Source: Streptomyces sp. NBC_01431
GTDB taxonomy: Bacteria > Actinomycetota > Actinomycetes > Streptomycetales > Streptomycetaceae
DNA length: 64,000 nucleotides
Direction of reading: 5' to 3'
Assembly: GCF_036231355.1 (NCBI RefSeq)
Contig: NZ_CP109496.1
Coordinates: 3,596,001-3,660,000, forward strand
Position numbers and translations under genes: made by a program. Positions 46,397 through 55,184 of this stretch are shown piece by piece. Numbering within the stretch: position 1 is the first letter of the stretch; each line of letters starts with the position of its first letter. Under the pieces are notes generated by a model. It was not told the DNA's origin. It saw only the letters and a list, made by a program, of their open reading frames with translations, and made no database searches.

Positions 46397-47495
46397 GCCG
46401 CCCGCTCATCCACTCCAGGGTCGGCGGGATCTCGCGCCGCCAGGTGTTGAAGTTGTGCCCGCCACTGTCGAGCGTGATGGACGACACACGGCCGGGCGCC
46501 TTCACCTTGGCGATGAAGGACCGGGTCGGCTTGAGGTTGTCCTCGCCGGACAGCGAGGTGGTGACCAGGAAGGACGACTTGCCCTGCGGCAGGTGGTCCA
46601 GGCTCCACAGCAGGTTGGCCCGGTTCTCCTCCTTCTTGTTGCCGTGGAAGAGGTCACCGGTCGTCGGGTCGTCCGCCGCCTTGTAGTACGCCGACAGTCC
46701 CGCGCTCGCCGCGAACTGCGCGGGGTGGTGCATGCCGATCTTCAGCGCGCAGTAGCCGCCGGTCGAATCGCCGATGAAGCCCCAGTTCTGCGCTTTTGTG
46801 CCGACCCGGTAGTTCGCCGAGATCGCGCCCGGCACGTCCTTCGCGAAGAACGTCTCGGTCTGCGGGCCGTTCGGTATGTCCACGCATTCGGTGTCCCGCT
46901 GACCCGCCACCGTCGGGCGCATCATGATCAGGATCATCGGCTGCATCTTCTTCTGTTTGGCCTGCGTCCACGCCGTCTTCGGGTACCGCAGGCCCTTGAG
47001 CAGGTTCTCGGCGGTGCCCGGGTAGCCGGTCAGCACGATCGCGGCCGGGAAGGTCTTGTTCTCGTACGCCTTCTGGAAGTACTCGGGGGGCAGATAGACG
47101 TAGGCCGGGCTCGTGATCTTCGACTTGGCGCCGGCCAGCACGATCTTCTGGATCTCGCCGCCCAGCGCCGGCTTGCCCGCCCCCGGCGTCTCCGGCTTCT
47201 GCTTGTCGATGACCTGGACGTTCGTGCCGCCCGCCGAGTGGTCGACGACCTTGCCCATGTCCTGCTCCTGGCCGAACAGGTCCGCCCAGGACCCGTAGAA
47301 CAGGAACGAGTTGTTGGCGGCCAGACCGACCGAGGCGAAGATCGCCAGCTGGGTCGCGAGGAGCAGCCCGACGCGGCCCGTCACAGCCTTCCAGCTGCGC
47401 CGTGCCAGGCGCGGCCACAACCAGATGGTGACCGCGAACAGCACCACCGCCAGGAACACGGCGAGTGCCAGAACCTTGTTGCTCGTGAGACCCAT
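46383..47495 (-). CDS. Membrane-anchored esterase (antigen 85/EstD-like fold)
   Basis: 370 residues. Two N-terminal spans (about 8-27 and 42-62), then an alpha/beta-hydrolase of the esterase D/mycolyltransferase type: nucleophile S244 in GFIGDSTGGYCALKIG and the late SGGHNFNTWRREIPPTLEWM supplying the histidine. The catalytic domain should face outward. Divergent from the MprF-like gene across 150 bases. Substrate unknown; envelope modification is plausible given the neighbour. Confidence 0.87.
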   Translation of the reverse strand: MGLTSNKVLALAVFLAVVLFAVTIWLWPRLARRSWKAVTGRVGLLLATQLAIFASVGLAANNSFLFYGSWADLFGQEQDMGKVVDHSAGGTNVQVIDKQKPETPGAGKPALGGEIQKIVLAGAKSKITSPAYVYLPPEYFQKAYENKTFPAAIVLTGYPGTAENLLKGLRYPKTAWTQAKQKKMQPMILIMMRPTVAGQRDTECVDIPNGPQTETFFAKDVPGAISANYRVGTKAQNWGFIGDSTGGYCALKIGMHHPAQFAASAGLSAYYKAADDPTTGDLFHGNKKEENRANLLWSLDHLPQGKSSFLVTTSLSGEDNLKPTRSFIAKVKAPGRVSSITLDSGGHNFNTWRREIPPTLEWMSGRLSAN

Positions 47496-47501
47496 GAGGC
47501 G

Positions 47502-47530
47502 CTGAAACTTTCTGACTGAGAATTTCCTGA
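47502..47530 (-). promoter_or_regulatory. Tandem 14/15-base repeats upstream of the esterase
   Basis: CTGAAACTTTCTGA (47502-47515) followed at once by CTGAGAATTTCCTGA (47516-47530). They sit within 35 bases of the esterase start, in its likely leader or operator. The regulator is unknown. Confidence 0.45.
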
Positions 47531-47645
47531 GACCAAGGGAACCCGCCCCCCGAATGTGCCGTCCTAGAGGGCGCAAATTGTCCGGCTGGACGGTGTGGAC
47601 GCCGTCCCCCGGCCAACTGAATCTCTCGCGGAGTCACGGGAAGCG

Positions 47646-49484
47646 ATGTCTGTCAGGATAGATGGGGACAAAAACGGATCGGTTCCGACTCGTGTACGAA
47701 AGGTCCTCCGCGGGCCGCGCCCCGAGTCGGTTCCCAGGGTGGTCGGAACAGCCTGCACGATCGTGGGCCTCCTGGACGTAGCGGCCGGAGTCTTCGATCG
47801 CGTCCGGCACAGTCGGTTCCACAGCGTAAGCGAGGTGCTGCCGGGCACCTTCGGCCCCTTCGCGGCGGCCGTGGCGCTCAGCGCCGGCATCCTCCTGCTG
47901 CTCCTCGCGCACGGTCTCAAGCGCCGCAAGCGCCGGGCCTGGCGGGCCGCGGTGGTGCTGCTGCCCATCGGGGCGGTGGCCCAGTTCTGGTACCGGCACT
48001 CCATCACCGGCGTGCTGATCTCATTGGTGCTTCTCACCCTGCTGGTCCGCCACCGGAGCGAGTTCAACGCGCTGCCCGACCCGCGCAGCCGCTGGAAGGC
48101 CGTCGCGAACTTCTTCCTGATGGGCGCCGGATCGCTGGGCCTCGGCCTGGTCATCGTGAGCGTCCACCCGAACAGGACGGTCGGCAATCCGTCCATCGTG
48201 GACCGCATCCAGCACGTGATGTTCGGCCTCTTCGGCTTCGAGGGCCCGGTCGAGTACCAGGGCAAGACCAGCTGGACGGTCGGCTACTCCCTCGGCGCGC
48301 TGGGCCTGCTGACCGCCGTCACCACGATCTACCTGGCGTTCCGGCCCGAGCACCCGGCCGCCCGGCTCACCCAGGACGACGAGCACAAGCTGCGCGAACT
48401 GCTCGCCAAGCACGGCGCCCGCGACTCGCTCGGCCACTTCGCGCTCCGCCGCGACAAGGCCGTCGTCTTCTCGCCCAGCGGCAAGGCGGCCGTCACCTAC
48501 CGCGTGGTCTCCGGTGTGATGCTCGCCTCCGGCGACCCGATCGGCGACGTCGAGGCCTGGCCCGGCGCCATCGAGCGCTTCATGGACGAGGCGAAGGCAC
48601 ATTCCTGGACCCCGGCGGTCGTCGGCTGCTCCGAAACCGGCGGCGAGGTCTGGACCCGCGAGACCGGGCTCGACGCCCTGGAGCTGGGTGACGAGGCGGT
48701 GGTGGACGTCTCGGATTTCTCGCTGGCCGGACGCGCCATGCGAAACGTACGCCAGATGGTCAAGCGCATCGAGCGCAATGGCTACGAAACCCGCGTACGG
48801 CGCGTTCGTGACCTCTCCGACGGTGAGCTGGAGCGGATCCGCCGGGCCGCCGAGGACTGGCGCGGCACCGACACCGAGCGCGGCTTCTCGATGGCGCTGG
48901 GCCGCATCGGCGACCCGAACGACGGCGACTGCGTGATCGCGACGGCCCACAAGGCGGACGACGACGGGGCGGCGCCCGGCCCGTACGGCGACCTGAAGGC
49001 CATCCTGCACTTCGTGCCCTGGGGCAAGGACGGAATGTCGCTTGAGATGATGCGCCGCGACCGCTCGGCCGACCCCGGCATGAACGAGCTCCTGATCGTG
49101 GCCTCGCTCCAGGCGTGCGACAAGATCGGCATCAAGCAGGTGTCGCTCAACTTCGCGATGTTCCGCTCGGCGCTCGCACGCGGCGAGAAGATCGGCGCGG
49201 GTCCGGTCCTGCGGATGTGGCGCGGCCTGCTGGTCTTCCTCTCCCGCTGGTTCCAGATCGAGTCGCTGTACAAGTTCAACGCGAAGTTCCAGCCCCGGTG
49301 GGAGCCGAGGTTCATGGTGTACCGGGCGCACGCCGACCTCCCCCGCATCGGCTTCGCCGTGATGCAGGCCGAGGGCTTCGTGAACCTGGGCCTGCCGGGG
49401 CCGCTGGCCCGCCTGACCCGGGCGGCCCGCCGCGAACGCGCCTGCGCGCACGTGACCACCCCGGACCAGGTGCCCGCGGCGTAG
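47646..49484 (+). CDS. MprF-like phosphatidylglycerol lysyltransferase-domain protein
   Basis: 612 residues. About six N-terminal membrane spans (to about residue 230) and a C-terminal DUF2156-type aminoacyl-PG synthase domain with VTYRVVSGVMLASGDPIGD, FSLAGRAMRNVRQMVKRIE, GMSLEMMRRD and NELLIVASLQACDKIG. Such enzymes move lysine (or alanine) from tRNA to phosphatidylglycerol and lower surface charge, giving resistance to cationic peptides. It lacks the large flippase half of Staphylococcus MprF, as actinobacterial versions do. ATG 47646 follows GGGAAG; a GTG 17 codons upstream is possible. A strong hairpin follows. Confidence 0.87.
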   Translation: MSVRIDGDKNGSVPTRVRKVLRGPRPESVPRVVGTACTIVGLLDVAAGVFDRVRHSRFHSVSEVLPGTFGPFAAAVALSAGILLLLLAHGLKRRKRRAWRAAVVLLPIGAVAQFWYRHSITGVLISLVLLTLLVRHRSEFNALPDPRSRWKAVANFFLMGAGSLGLGLVIVSVHPNRTVGNPSIVDRIQHVMFGLFGFEGPVEYQGKTSWTVGYSLGALGLLTAVTTIYLAFRPEHPAARLTQDDEHKLRELLAKHGARDSLGHFALRRDKAVVFSPSGKAAVTYRVVSGVMLASGDPIGDVEAWPGAIERFMDEAKAHSWTPAVVGCSETGGEVWTRETGLDALELGDEAVVDVSDFSLAGRAMRNVRQMVKRIERNGYETRVRRVRDLSDGELERIRRAAEDWRGTDTERGFSMALGRIGDPNDGDCVIATAHKADDDGAAPGPYGDLKAILHFVPWGKDGMSLEMMRRDRSADPGMNELLIVASLQACDKIGIKQVSLNFAMFRSALARGEKIGAGPVLRMWRGLLVFLSRWFQIESLYKFNAKFQPRWEPRFMVYRAHADLPRIGFAVMQAEGFVNLGLPGPLARLTRAARRERACAHVTTPDQVPAA

Positions 49485-49501
49485 CCGCCCCCTCCCGCAA
49501 A

Positions 49502-49541
49502 CCCCGGTGCCGGGCCCCCTTTACGGGGCCCGGCACCGGGG
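49502..49541 (+). terminator. Terminator after the MprF-like gene
   Basis: Perfect 17-base arms CCCCGGTGCCGGGCCCC (49502-49518) and GGGGCCCGGCACCGGGG (49525-49541) with a six-base loop, followed by TTTCGCTTT. Confidence 0.93.
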
Positions 49542-49713
49542 TTTCGCTTTCCCCGCCCTGCTGCTTGCGGCTTCCCCACGGCGATGGGTTCCCCCGGTGG
49601 GGGCCGGGGTGCGGTGGCGGGACGGGGCGCTGGGTACGGTGCGCGCTGGGGCTCCGCCCCGCCGCTTCCCGAAACCCTCCGGGGGTGAGTGGTTCGGGTG
49701 CGGATCGCGCCGA

Positions 49714-49747
49714 CTGGTCGCGCGGTTCCCCGCGCCCCTGGCGGGGC
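49714..49747. repeat. Copy B of dispersed CTGGTCGCGC intergenic element
   Basis: CTGGTCGCGCGGTTCCCCGC then GCCCCTGGCGGGGC. It sits between the MprF terminator and the MFS stop; the rest of the 287-base gap (49485-49771) is GC-rich with no gene. Confidence 0.7.
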
Positions 49748-49771
49748 CGCCCGGGGGCGGGGCCCCAGGTG

Positions 49772-51247
49772 TCAGGCCTTTTCCAGCTCCACTTCAACCG
49801 CCGTCGCCGAAGACTCCGCGACCCGCCGCCCCCGCGCCTTGTCGGACGAAAGGCCCACCAGCGCCACGCCCACAACAAGCACGAACGCGATCCCCGCCAG
49901 CGCGAAGCTCAGCGTGAACTGGCTCTCGGCCGGCAGCGGCGGCACGCCCTTGGGCAGGCCCGAGATCACCTTTGAGGCGAGGAGGGAGGTGATCACCGCG
50001 CTGGCGATCGCCGAACCCACCGAGCGCGAGATCGAGTTGATGCCGTTCGCGATGCCCGTCTGGTGGTGCGGGACGCTCGCCACGATGAGCGCCGGCATCG
50101 CCGCGTACCCGAAGCTGATCGCGGCACCGATCAGCATCCCCGCGAGGATCACGGACGACGTCGAGTCGTGTGCCCCGGTCAGCCAGGCGAAGCCCAGGAC
50201 ACCGAAGGCGGCACCGGCCGCGAGCGTGAAGCGCGCTCCGATCCGGCCCACCAGCTGCCCGCCCAGCGGTGCGGCGACCAGCGAGACGAGCGTGGTCGGC
50301 AGCAGGTACTCGACGGAGGCCCGAAGCACGGACGCCGAGAAGCCGTAGCCGGTCAGCTTGTCCGGCATCTGCACCAGGTACGAGACGCCGATGAACTGCG
50401 AGAACATCGCGAAACCGAGCAGCAGCCCGGCCAGGTTGGTGAAGAGCACCGGCCGGTGCGCGAACATCCGCATGTCCACCATGGGCGCCTTCACGTTGCG
50501 CTCGACCAGGACCCAGACCCCGGCCATGACCACGGCGGCGACGAAGAACCCGACCGTACGGGCGGAGCCCCAGCCCCACTCGTGACCCTGCGAGATGGGC
50601 AGCAGGAGCAGAACGAGGAAGCCGGCCAGGGTGGCCGCGCCGAGCCAGTCGGTGCGCCCGCCCGTCTTCGTACGGGAGGCCGGTACGACCGCGATGACCG
50701 CGATCAGGGCGAGGACCGCGAGGATCACTGCGAGCCAGAACACCCGGTGGTAGTCGGGGTGCGAGCCTTGCGTGAGCAGACCGGCGCCGACGAGCGCGAG
50801 GCCACTGCCGAACGCAAGGGTGCCGCTGACCAGCGCCATCGCGCCGTGCAGCTTCTGCGGCGCGATCTCCTCGCGCAGTACGGAAAGAGCGAGCGGGAAG
50901 ATCGCGGTGGCCGCGCCCTGGAGCACCCGGCCGACGATCAGCAGGGTGAGCGAGCTGGTGGTGGCGGCGAGCACGGAGCCCGCGACCATGACCACGAGCA
51001 CACCGATCAGCGTCGGCTTCTTGCCGTGCATGTCGCCGAAGCGGCCGAGCAGCGGGGTGAAGACGGCCGCCGAGAGCAGGGTCGCGGTGGTGACCCAGCT
51101 GACGCCCGAGGTGGTGGTGCCGAGGTCGGTCTGGATGATCCCGAGGATCGGTACGACCAGGGTCTGCATCATCGAGACGACCATGGCGGCCAGGCCGAGC
51201 ACCAGGACGAGGCCGGTACCGCCGCGGGGGCGTTGGTTAGTGGTCAC
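49772..51247 (-). CDS. MFS transporter (DHA2-type drug:proton antiporter)
   Basis: 491 residues, GTG start after GGAAG. About 14 spans; motif A GRFGDMHGKKPTL and SWVTTATLLSAAVFTPLL typical of EmrB/QacA-like pumps. First-span aspartate is replaced by Q (MQTLVVPILG), as in some DHA2 members, so cation preference may differ from the other pump in this window. Divergent from a MarR regulator, with a MarR-type operator on its promoter. Confidence 0.9.
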   Translation of the reverse strand: MTTNQRPRGGTGLVLVLGLAAMVVSMMQTLVVPILGIIQTDLGTTTSGVSWVTTATLLSAAVFTPLLGRFGDMHGKKPTLIGVLVVMVAGSVLAATTSSLTLLIVGRVLQGAATAIFPLALSVLREEIAPQKLHGAMALVSGTLAFGSGLALVGAGLLTQGSHPDYHRVFWLAVILAVLALIAVIAVVPASRTKTGGRTDWLGAATLAGFLVLLLLPISQGHEWGWGSARTVGFFVAAVVMAGVWVLVERNVKAPMVDMRMFAHRPVLFTNLAGLLLGFAMFSQFIGVSYLVQMPDKLTGYGFSASVLRASVEYLLPTTLVSLVAAPLGGQLVGRIGARFTLAAGAAFGVLGFAWLTGAHDSTSSVILAGMLIGAAISFGYAAMPALIVASVPHHQTGIANGINSISRSVGSAIASAVITSLLASKVISGLPKGVPPLPAESQFTLSFALAGIAFVLVVGVALVGLSSDKARGRRVAESSATAVEVELEKA

Positions 51248-51291
51248 TTTTTCTTCCGTACGGCAGGAGGAGGTACTTGAGCGGATGGAAG

Positions 51292-51347
51292 CTTGATTAC
51301 CTCAAGCAACTTAATGAAGGTAAACATCAAAGGTTGAGGTAGTCAAG
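51292..51347. promoter_or_regulatory. MarR operators on the MFS promoter
   Basis: Two TTGA-N5-TCAA sites at 51293-51305 (TTGATTACCTCAA) and 51334-51346 (TTGAGGTAGTCAA). With flanks they make 14-base inverted arms, 13/14 complementary. The MFS promoter on the minus strand reads TTGACT (51346-51341), 17 bases, TTACCT (51323-51318); its -35 is in the second site. Confidence 0.75.
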
Positions 51348-51378
51348 TTTCACTCGAATCGCGGGTACAGTGGACGGC

Positions 51379-51837
51379 ATGCCTGGAACCAGCCGCCCGA
51401 CCGCTGTCAGCAACGCCGTGCTCATGGACGCCATCTGGGACTCCCTGGCCGGCTTCTACGGCGACTTCTCCTCGGCCGCCGCCGAGGAGGGCCTCACCTC
51501 CAGCCAGGCCAAGACCCTGACCGTGCTGCGCCGCGGACCCGCCTCCATGCGCTCGCTCGCCACCACGCTGCACTGCGACGCCTCCAACGTCACCGGGATC
51601 ATCGACCGCCTGGAGGCCCGCACTCTGGTGCGCCGCGAACCGAGCCCGACCGACCGCCGCGTCAAGAACGTCGTCCTGACCGAGGACGGCATACGCACCG
51701 TGGAGACCGTGCGGATCGGCATGCTCGCCACCCACACCGCCCTGGACGCGCTCCCCGACGCCGACCGCGTCGCCCTGCACGACCTCCTCCAGCGCCTTTT
51801 CGCCACCCCCGAGCATGGTCCGGCAACCTCCGGCTGA
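51379..51837 (+). CDS. MarR-family repressor, divergent from MFS pump
   Basis: 152 residues. Winged-helix core LTSSQAKTLTVLRRGPASMRSLATTLHCDASNVTGIIDRLEARTLVRREPSPTDRRVKNVVLTEDG is typical MarR. Probably represses itself and the pump and is released by a phenolic or drug ligand. ATG 51379 is used; a GTG three codons upstream is also possible. No clear ribosome site. Confidence 0.9.
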   Translation: MPGTSRPTAVSNAVLMDAIWDSLAGFYGDFSSAAAEEGLTSSQAKTLTVLRRGPASMRSLATTLHCDASNVTGIIDRLEARTLVRREPSPTDRRVKNVVLTEDGIRTVETVRIGMLATHTALDALPDADRVALHDLLQRLFATPEHGPATSG

Positions 51838-51853
51838 CGCCTACGCTGGACGT

Positions 51854-52714
51854 ATGAGTACGTTGAACGGGCGGGGGTCCGTCGAAGGCCTGCCCGAATG
51901 GGACCGCTGCGCGGTCATGGGCGTGGTCAATGTGACGCCCGACTCCTTCTCCGACGGCGGCCGGTGGTTCGACACCTCCACCGCCGTCAAACACGGCCTC
52001 GACCTCGTCGCCGAGGGTGCCGACCTCGTCGACGTCGGCGGCGAGTCCACCCGCCCCGGCGCCTCCCGCGTGGACGAGGACGAGGAGCTGCGCCGCGTCA
52101 TCCCGGTCGTGCGGGGCCTGGCCGCCGAGGGCGTCACCGTCTCCGTCGACACCATGCGCGCCCGCGTCGCCGAACAGGCGATAGCCGCCGGCGCGGCTCT
52201 GGTCAACGACGTCAGCGGCGGGCTCGCGGACCCCGCGATGATCCCCGCCGTCGCCGCCACCGGCGCCCCCTTCGTGGTGATGCACTGGCGCGGCTTCAGC
52301 CAGGACATGAACAGCCGCGCGGTCTACGACGACGTGGTGGCCGAGGTCGTCGCCGAACTCCGCGTCCGTACCGAGGCCGTCATCGAGGGCGGCATCGCCC
52401 CCGAACGCCTCGTGATCGACCCCGGCCTCGGCTTCGCCAAGCAGGCCGAACACGACCTCGCGCTCGTGGCCCACCTCGCCGAGCTGCACGCGCTCGGCCG
52501 CCCCCTCCTGGTCGCCGCCTCCCGCAAGCGGTTCCTCGGCCGCGTACTGGCCGGTGACGAGGGCGCCCCGCCGCCCGCCCGCGAGCGCGACGCGGCCACC
52601 GCCGCCGTCTCCGCCATCGCCGCGCACGAGGGCGCCTGGGCGGTCCGCGTCCACGAGGTACGGGCCACCGCCGACGCCGTGCGCGTGGCACGCGCCGTCG
52701 AGGGCGCGCGGTGA
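51854..52714 (+). CDS. folP: Dihydropteroate synthase FolP
   Basis: 286 residues. Pterin-site motifs CAVMGVVNVTPDSFSDGGRWF, LVDVGGESTRPGA and DPGLGFAKQAEHD are complete. Joins 6-hydroxymethyl-dihydropterin pyrophosphate with para-aminobenzoate; target of sulfonamides. First gene of the folate unit; its end overlaps the next gene by GTGA. Confidence 0.95.
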   Translation: MSTLNGRGSVEGLPEWDRCAVMGVVNVTPDSFSDGGRWFDTSTAVKHGLDLVAEGADLVDVGGESTRPGASRVDEDEELRRVIPVVRGLAAEGVTVSVDTMRARVAEQAIAAGAALVNDVSGGLADPAMIPAVAATGAPFVVMHWRGFSQDMNSRAVYDDVVAEVVAELRVRTEAVIEGGIAPERLVIDPGLGFAKQAEHDLALVAHLAELHALGRPLLVAASRKRFLGRVLAGDEGAPPPARERDAATAAVSAIAAHEGAWAVRVHEVRATADAVRVARAVEGAR

Positions 52715-53172
52715 GCGCGCGTACCGACAGCGAGGCGGTCGAGCGCGCCAACACCGCGTTCTACGAGACGCTGGAGCGGGGCGACTTCGACGAGCTGTCC
52801 GAGCTGTGGCTGAGCGCGACCGAGGCCGGCGACACCGGGATCTCCTGCGTCCACCCGGGCTGGCCGGTGCTCTCCGGGCGCGGCGAGGTGCTCCGCTCGT
52901 ACGCGCTGATCATGGCGAACACCGAGTACATCCAGTTCTTCCTGACCGATGTGAAGGTCGTCATCCTGGGCGACACCGCGCTGGTGACCTGCACCGAGAA
53001 CATCCTCAGCGGCGGCCCCGCCGAGGAGAGCGGCGAGCTGGGGCCGCTGGTCGGGCAGCTCGTGGTCGCCACCAATGTGTTCCGCCGCACATCCGACGGC
53101 TGGCGGCTGTGGTCCCACCACGGCTCGCCGGTCCTCGCCGAATCGGGCGACGAAGAGCCGGAAGAGGACTGA
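52711..53172 (+). CDS. NTF2-like (SnoaL/DUF4440-type) protein in the folate operon
   Basis: 153 residues, GTG start overlapping folP. Alpha-plus-beta barrel pattern: AVERANTAFYETLERGDFDELSELWL, then CVHPGWPVLSGRGEVLRSYALIM and RTSDGWRLWSHHGSPV. No catalytic residues assignable. The tight coupling to folP suggests a folate-linked role, possibly pterin binding, but this is inference. Confidence 0.82.
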   Translation: MSARTDSEAVERANTAFYETLERGDFDELSELWLSATEAGDTGISCVHPGWPVLSGRGEVLRSYALIMANTEYIQFFLTDVKVVILGDTALVTCTENILSGGPAEESGELGPLVGQLVVATNVFRRTSDGWRLWSHHGSPVLAESGDEEPEED

Positions 53173-53369
53173 ATCCGGGCACGATTGGGAGCTTTGGAGG
53201 ATTGAATCCCCGGTCATCGGGTAGGGGCGGCTACCAGCCCTTTGAAGATCTGTCCATAGCCCCCGTGGGCGAGCACTGTCAGTGCCCGCAGGTAGATTCG
53301 ATTGTGGGCACCGTGCCGCCCGCACGCGGCCGCATGTCCGTCTGACCAACGACAGCAGGAGTGATTCGC

Positions 53370-53729
53370 GTGGATCGTGTCGCGCTGCGCGGCCTCAAGG
53401 CCCGTGGGCACCATGGCGTCTTCCCCCGGGAACGCGAGGAGGGCCAGACCTTCATCGTGGATCTGGTGCTCGGCCTCGACACCCGCCTCGCGGCGGCCGA
53501 CGACGACTTGGCGAAGACCGTGCACTACGGCGTGGTGGCCGAGGAAGTGGTCGACGTCGTCCAGGGCGAGCCCGTCGACCTGATCGAGACGCTCGCCGAG
53601 CGCATCGCCCAGCAGTGCCTCAAGCACGACGGCGTGCAGGAGGTGGAGGTGGTCGTCCACAAACCGGACGCGCCGATCACCGTCCCGTTCGACGACGTGA
53701 CCATCACCATCACCCGGAGCCGAGTATGA
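53370..53729 (+). CDS. folB: Dihydroneopterin aldolase FolB
   Basis: 119 residues. DRVALRGLKARGHHGVFPREREEGQTFIVDLVL with the conserved GxxGVxxxE pattern, and lysine in VVVHKPDAPI. Cleaves dihydroneopterin to hydroxymethyl-dihydropterin. GTG 53370 is chosen because GGAG sits eight bases before it; GTG 53361 overlaps that site. A 197-base gap separates it from the NTF2-like gene, so it may have its own promoter. Confidence 0.94.
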   Translation: MDRVALRGLKARGHHGVFPREREEGQTFIVDLVLGLDTRLAAADDDLAKTVHYGVVAEEVVDVVQGEPVDLIETLAERIAQQCLKHDGVQEVEVVVHKPDAPITVPFDDVTITITRSRV

Positions 53730-54334
53730 CCGTGTTCTCGCAGGGCCAGAGCGACCCGACCGTACAGCCGGTGCCCGCCTCCGTGGTCGAGCAGGTCGAC
53801 GCCGCCGATGTCACGCTCTCCAATCCGCGCCGCGCCGTCATCGCCCTCGGATCCAACCTGGGCAACCGCATGGAGACCCTCCAGGGCGCCATCGACGCGC
53901 TGGAGGACACCCCCGGTCTGCGCGTCAAAGCCGTCTCGCCGGTGTACGAGACGGAACCGTGGGGCGTCGAGGCGGGCTCCCAGCCCTCCTACTTCAACGC
54001 GGTGGTCGTGGTGAAGACGACGTTGCCACCGGCCTCGCTCCTGGAGCGCGGCCACGCCATCGAGGAGGCCTTCGACCGGGTGCGCGACGAGCGCTGGGGC
54101 CCGCGCACCATCGACGTCGACATCGTCGCGTACGCGGACGTCGTCTCCGACGACCCGGTGCTGACGCTCCCCCACCCGCGCGCCCACCAGCGGGCGTTCG
54201 TACTGGCCCCCTGGCACGACGTGGAGCCCGAGGCGCAGCTGCCCGGCCACGGCCCGGTGGCCGACCTGCTGACCGGCGTCGGCCGCGACGGCGTACTGCC
54301 CCGCGCCGATCTGGAACTCCGCCTGCCCGAGTAG
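53726..54334 (+). CDS. folK: HPPK (2-amino-4-hydroxy-6-hydroxymethyldihydropteridine pyrophosphokinase) FolK
   Basis: 202 residues. VIALGSNLGNRMETLQGAI, YETEPWG and RWGPRTIDVDIVAY are the HPPK motifs. The N-terminal 35 residues are an extension beyond the classic 160-residue fold. ATGA overlap with folB. Confidence 0.95.
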   Translation: MTVFSQGQSDPTVQPVPASVVEQVDAADVTLSNPRRAVIALGSNLGNRMETLQGAIDALEDTPGLRVKAVSPVYETEPWGVEAGSQPSYFNAVVVVKTTLPPASLLERGHAIEEAFDRVRDERWGPRTIDVDIVAYADVVSDDPVLTLPHPRAHQRAFVLAPWHDVEPEAQLPGHGPVADLLTGVGRDGVLPRADLELRLPE

Positions 54335-54445
54335 TCGTTACGCTTCCGAGGTCGACCACCGAGCGCTCCACGGGAAGTAGAGTGCATTGACTGCGGGCCG
54401 ATGAGGATCCCCCTGTTTCGAACGAAGTTGAGGGCTCGGGGGAAG

Positions 54446-54480
54446 CCGGTCGCGCACTCCCCCGCGCCCCTCGCGGGCGC
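54446..54480. repeat. Copy C of dispersed intergenic element
   Basis: CCGGTCGCGCACTCCCCCGC then GCCCCTCGCGGGCGC, diverged from copies A and B at three to five positions. In the 216-base gap between folK and the DUF3180 gene. Confidence 0.6.
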
Positions 54481-54550
54481 TGTAGCGCACCGAGCTTCGA
54501 CACGACCGCTACTTCGACACGACCGCTAGAGACGCGAAGGGCACTACTCC

Positions 54551-55030
54551 GTGAAGCAACTGCGGCTGGGCGTACTGGCCGGACTCTTCGTCATTGCCGG
54601 AGTGCTCTCCTGGGCCGGCGCCCGGCTGTGGGACTCGGTCGGCACCCTGCCCGGCGTGCCGATCGCGGCGCCGATCGTGCTCGGGGTGATCGCCGCCGCG
54701 CTGCTCGCGACGGCCCTGTCCATCCGCTCCCGGCTGCGCGCCCAGCGCGAGCGCCGCCCGGGGGCCAAGGGCGTCGAGCCCCTGATGGCTGCCCGCGCGG
54801 TGGTCTTCGGCCAGGCCAGCGCCCTGGTGGCGGCTCTGGTGTGCGGGATGTACGGCGGCACCGGCGTCTATCTGCTGAGCTACCTCGACATCCCGGCCCG
54901 CCGCGACCAGGCGATCTACGCCGGCTTCTCGGTGGTGGCCGGCATCGGCGTCATCGCGGCGGCCCTGTTCCTGGAGCGCATCTGCAAGCTCCCGGACGAC
55001 GAGGACGACAACAAAGCGCCCGCCGTCTGA
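54551..55030 (+). CDS. DUF3180 membrane protein
   Basis: 159 residues, GTG start. Four hydrophobic segments (3-23, 38-57, 83-103, 121-141). DUF3180 is a family kept next to folK in actinobacteria; its function is unknown. The C-terminus is acidic (PDDEDDNK). A terminator follows. Confidence 0.85.
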   Translation: MKQLRLGVLAGLFVIAGVLSWAGARLWDSVGTLPGVPIAAPIVLGVIAAALLATALSIRSRLRAQRERRPGAKGVEPLMAARAVVFGQASALVAALVCGMYGGTGVYLLSYLDIPARRDQAIYAGFSVVAGIGVIAAALFLERICKLPDDEDDNKAPAV

Positions 55031-55059
55031 GACCCCCGCCCCGCCGCACGGACCACAAC

Positions 55060-55094
55060 GGCCCCGGCTTCCTGCTCGACAGGAGGCCGGGGCC
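55060..55094 (+). terminator. Terminator after DUF3180 gene (fol unit end)
   Basis: 15-base arms GGCCCCGGCTTCCTG (55060-55074) and CAGGAGGCCGGGGCC (55080-55094), one mismatch, five-base loop. Confidence 0.88.
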
Positions 55095-55184
55095 GTTCCC
55101 ATCCCGGGAGCCCCAACGGGCTCTCCCGATAAGGGAGTTGGACGCACAAACACGGGGCCTTGGGAAGATCCGGTACGCCGCTGT

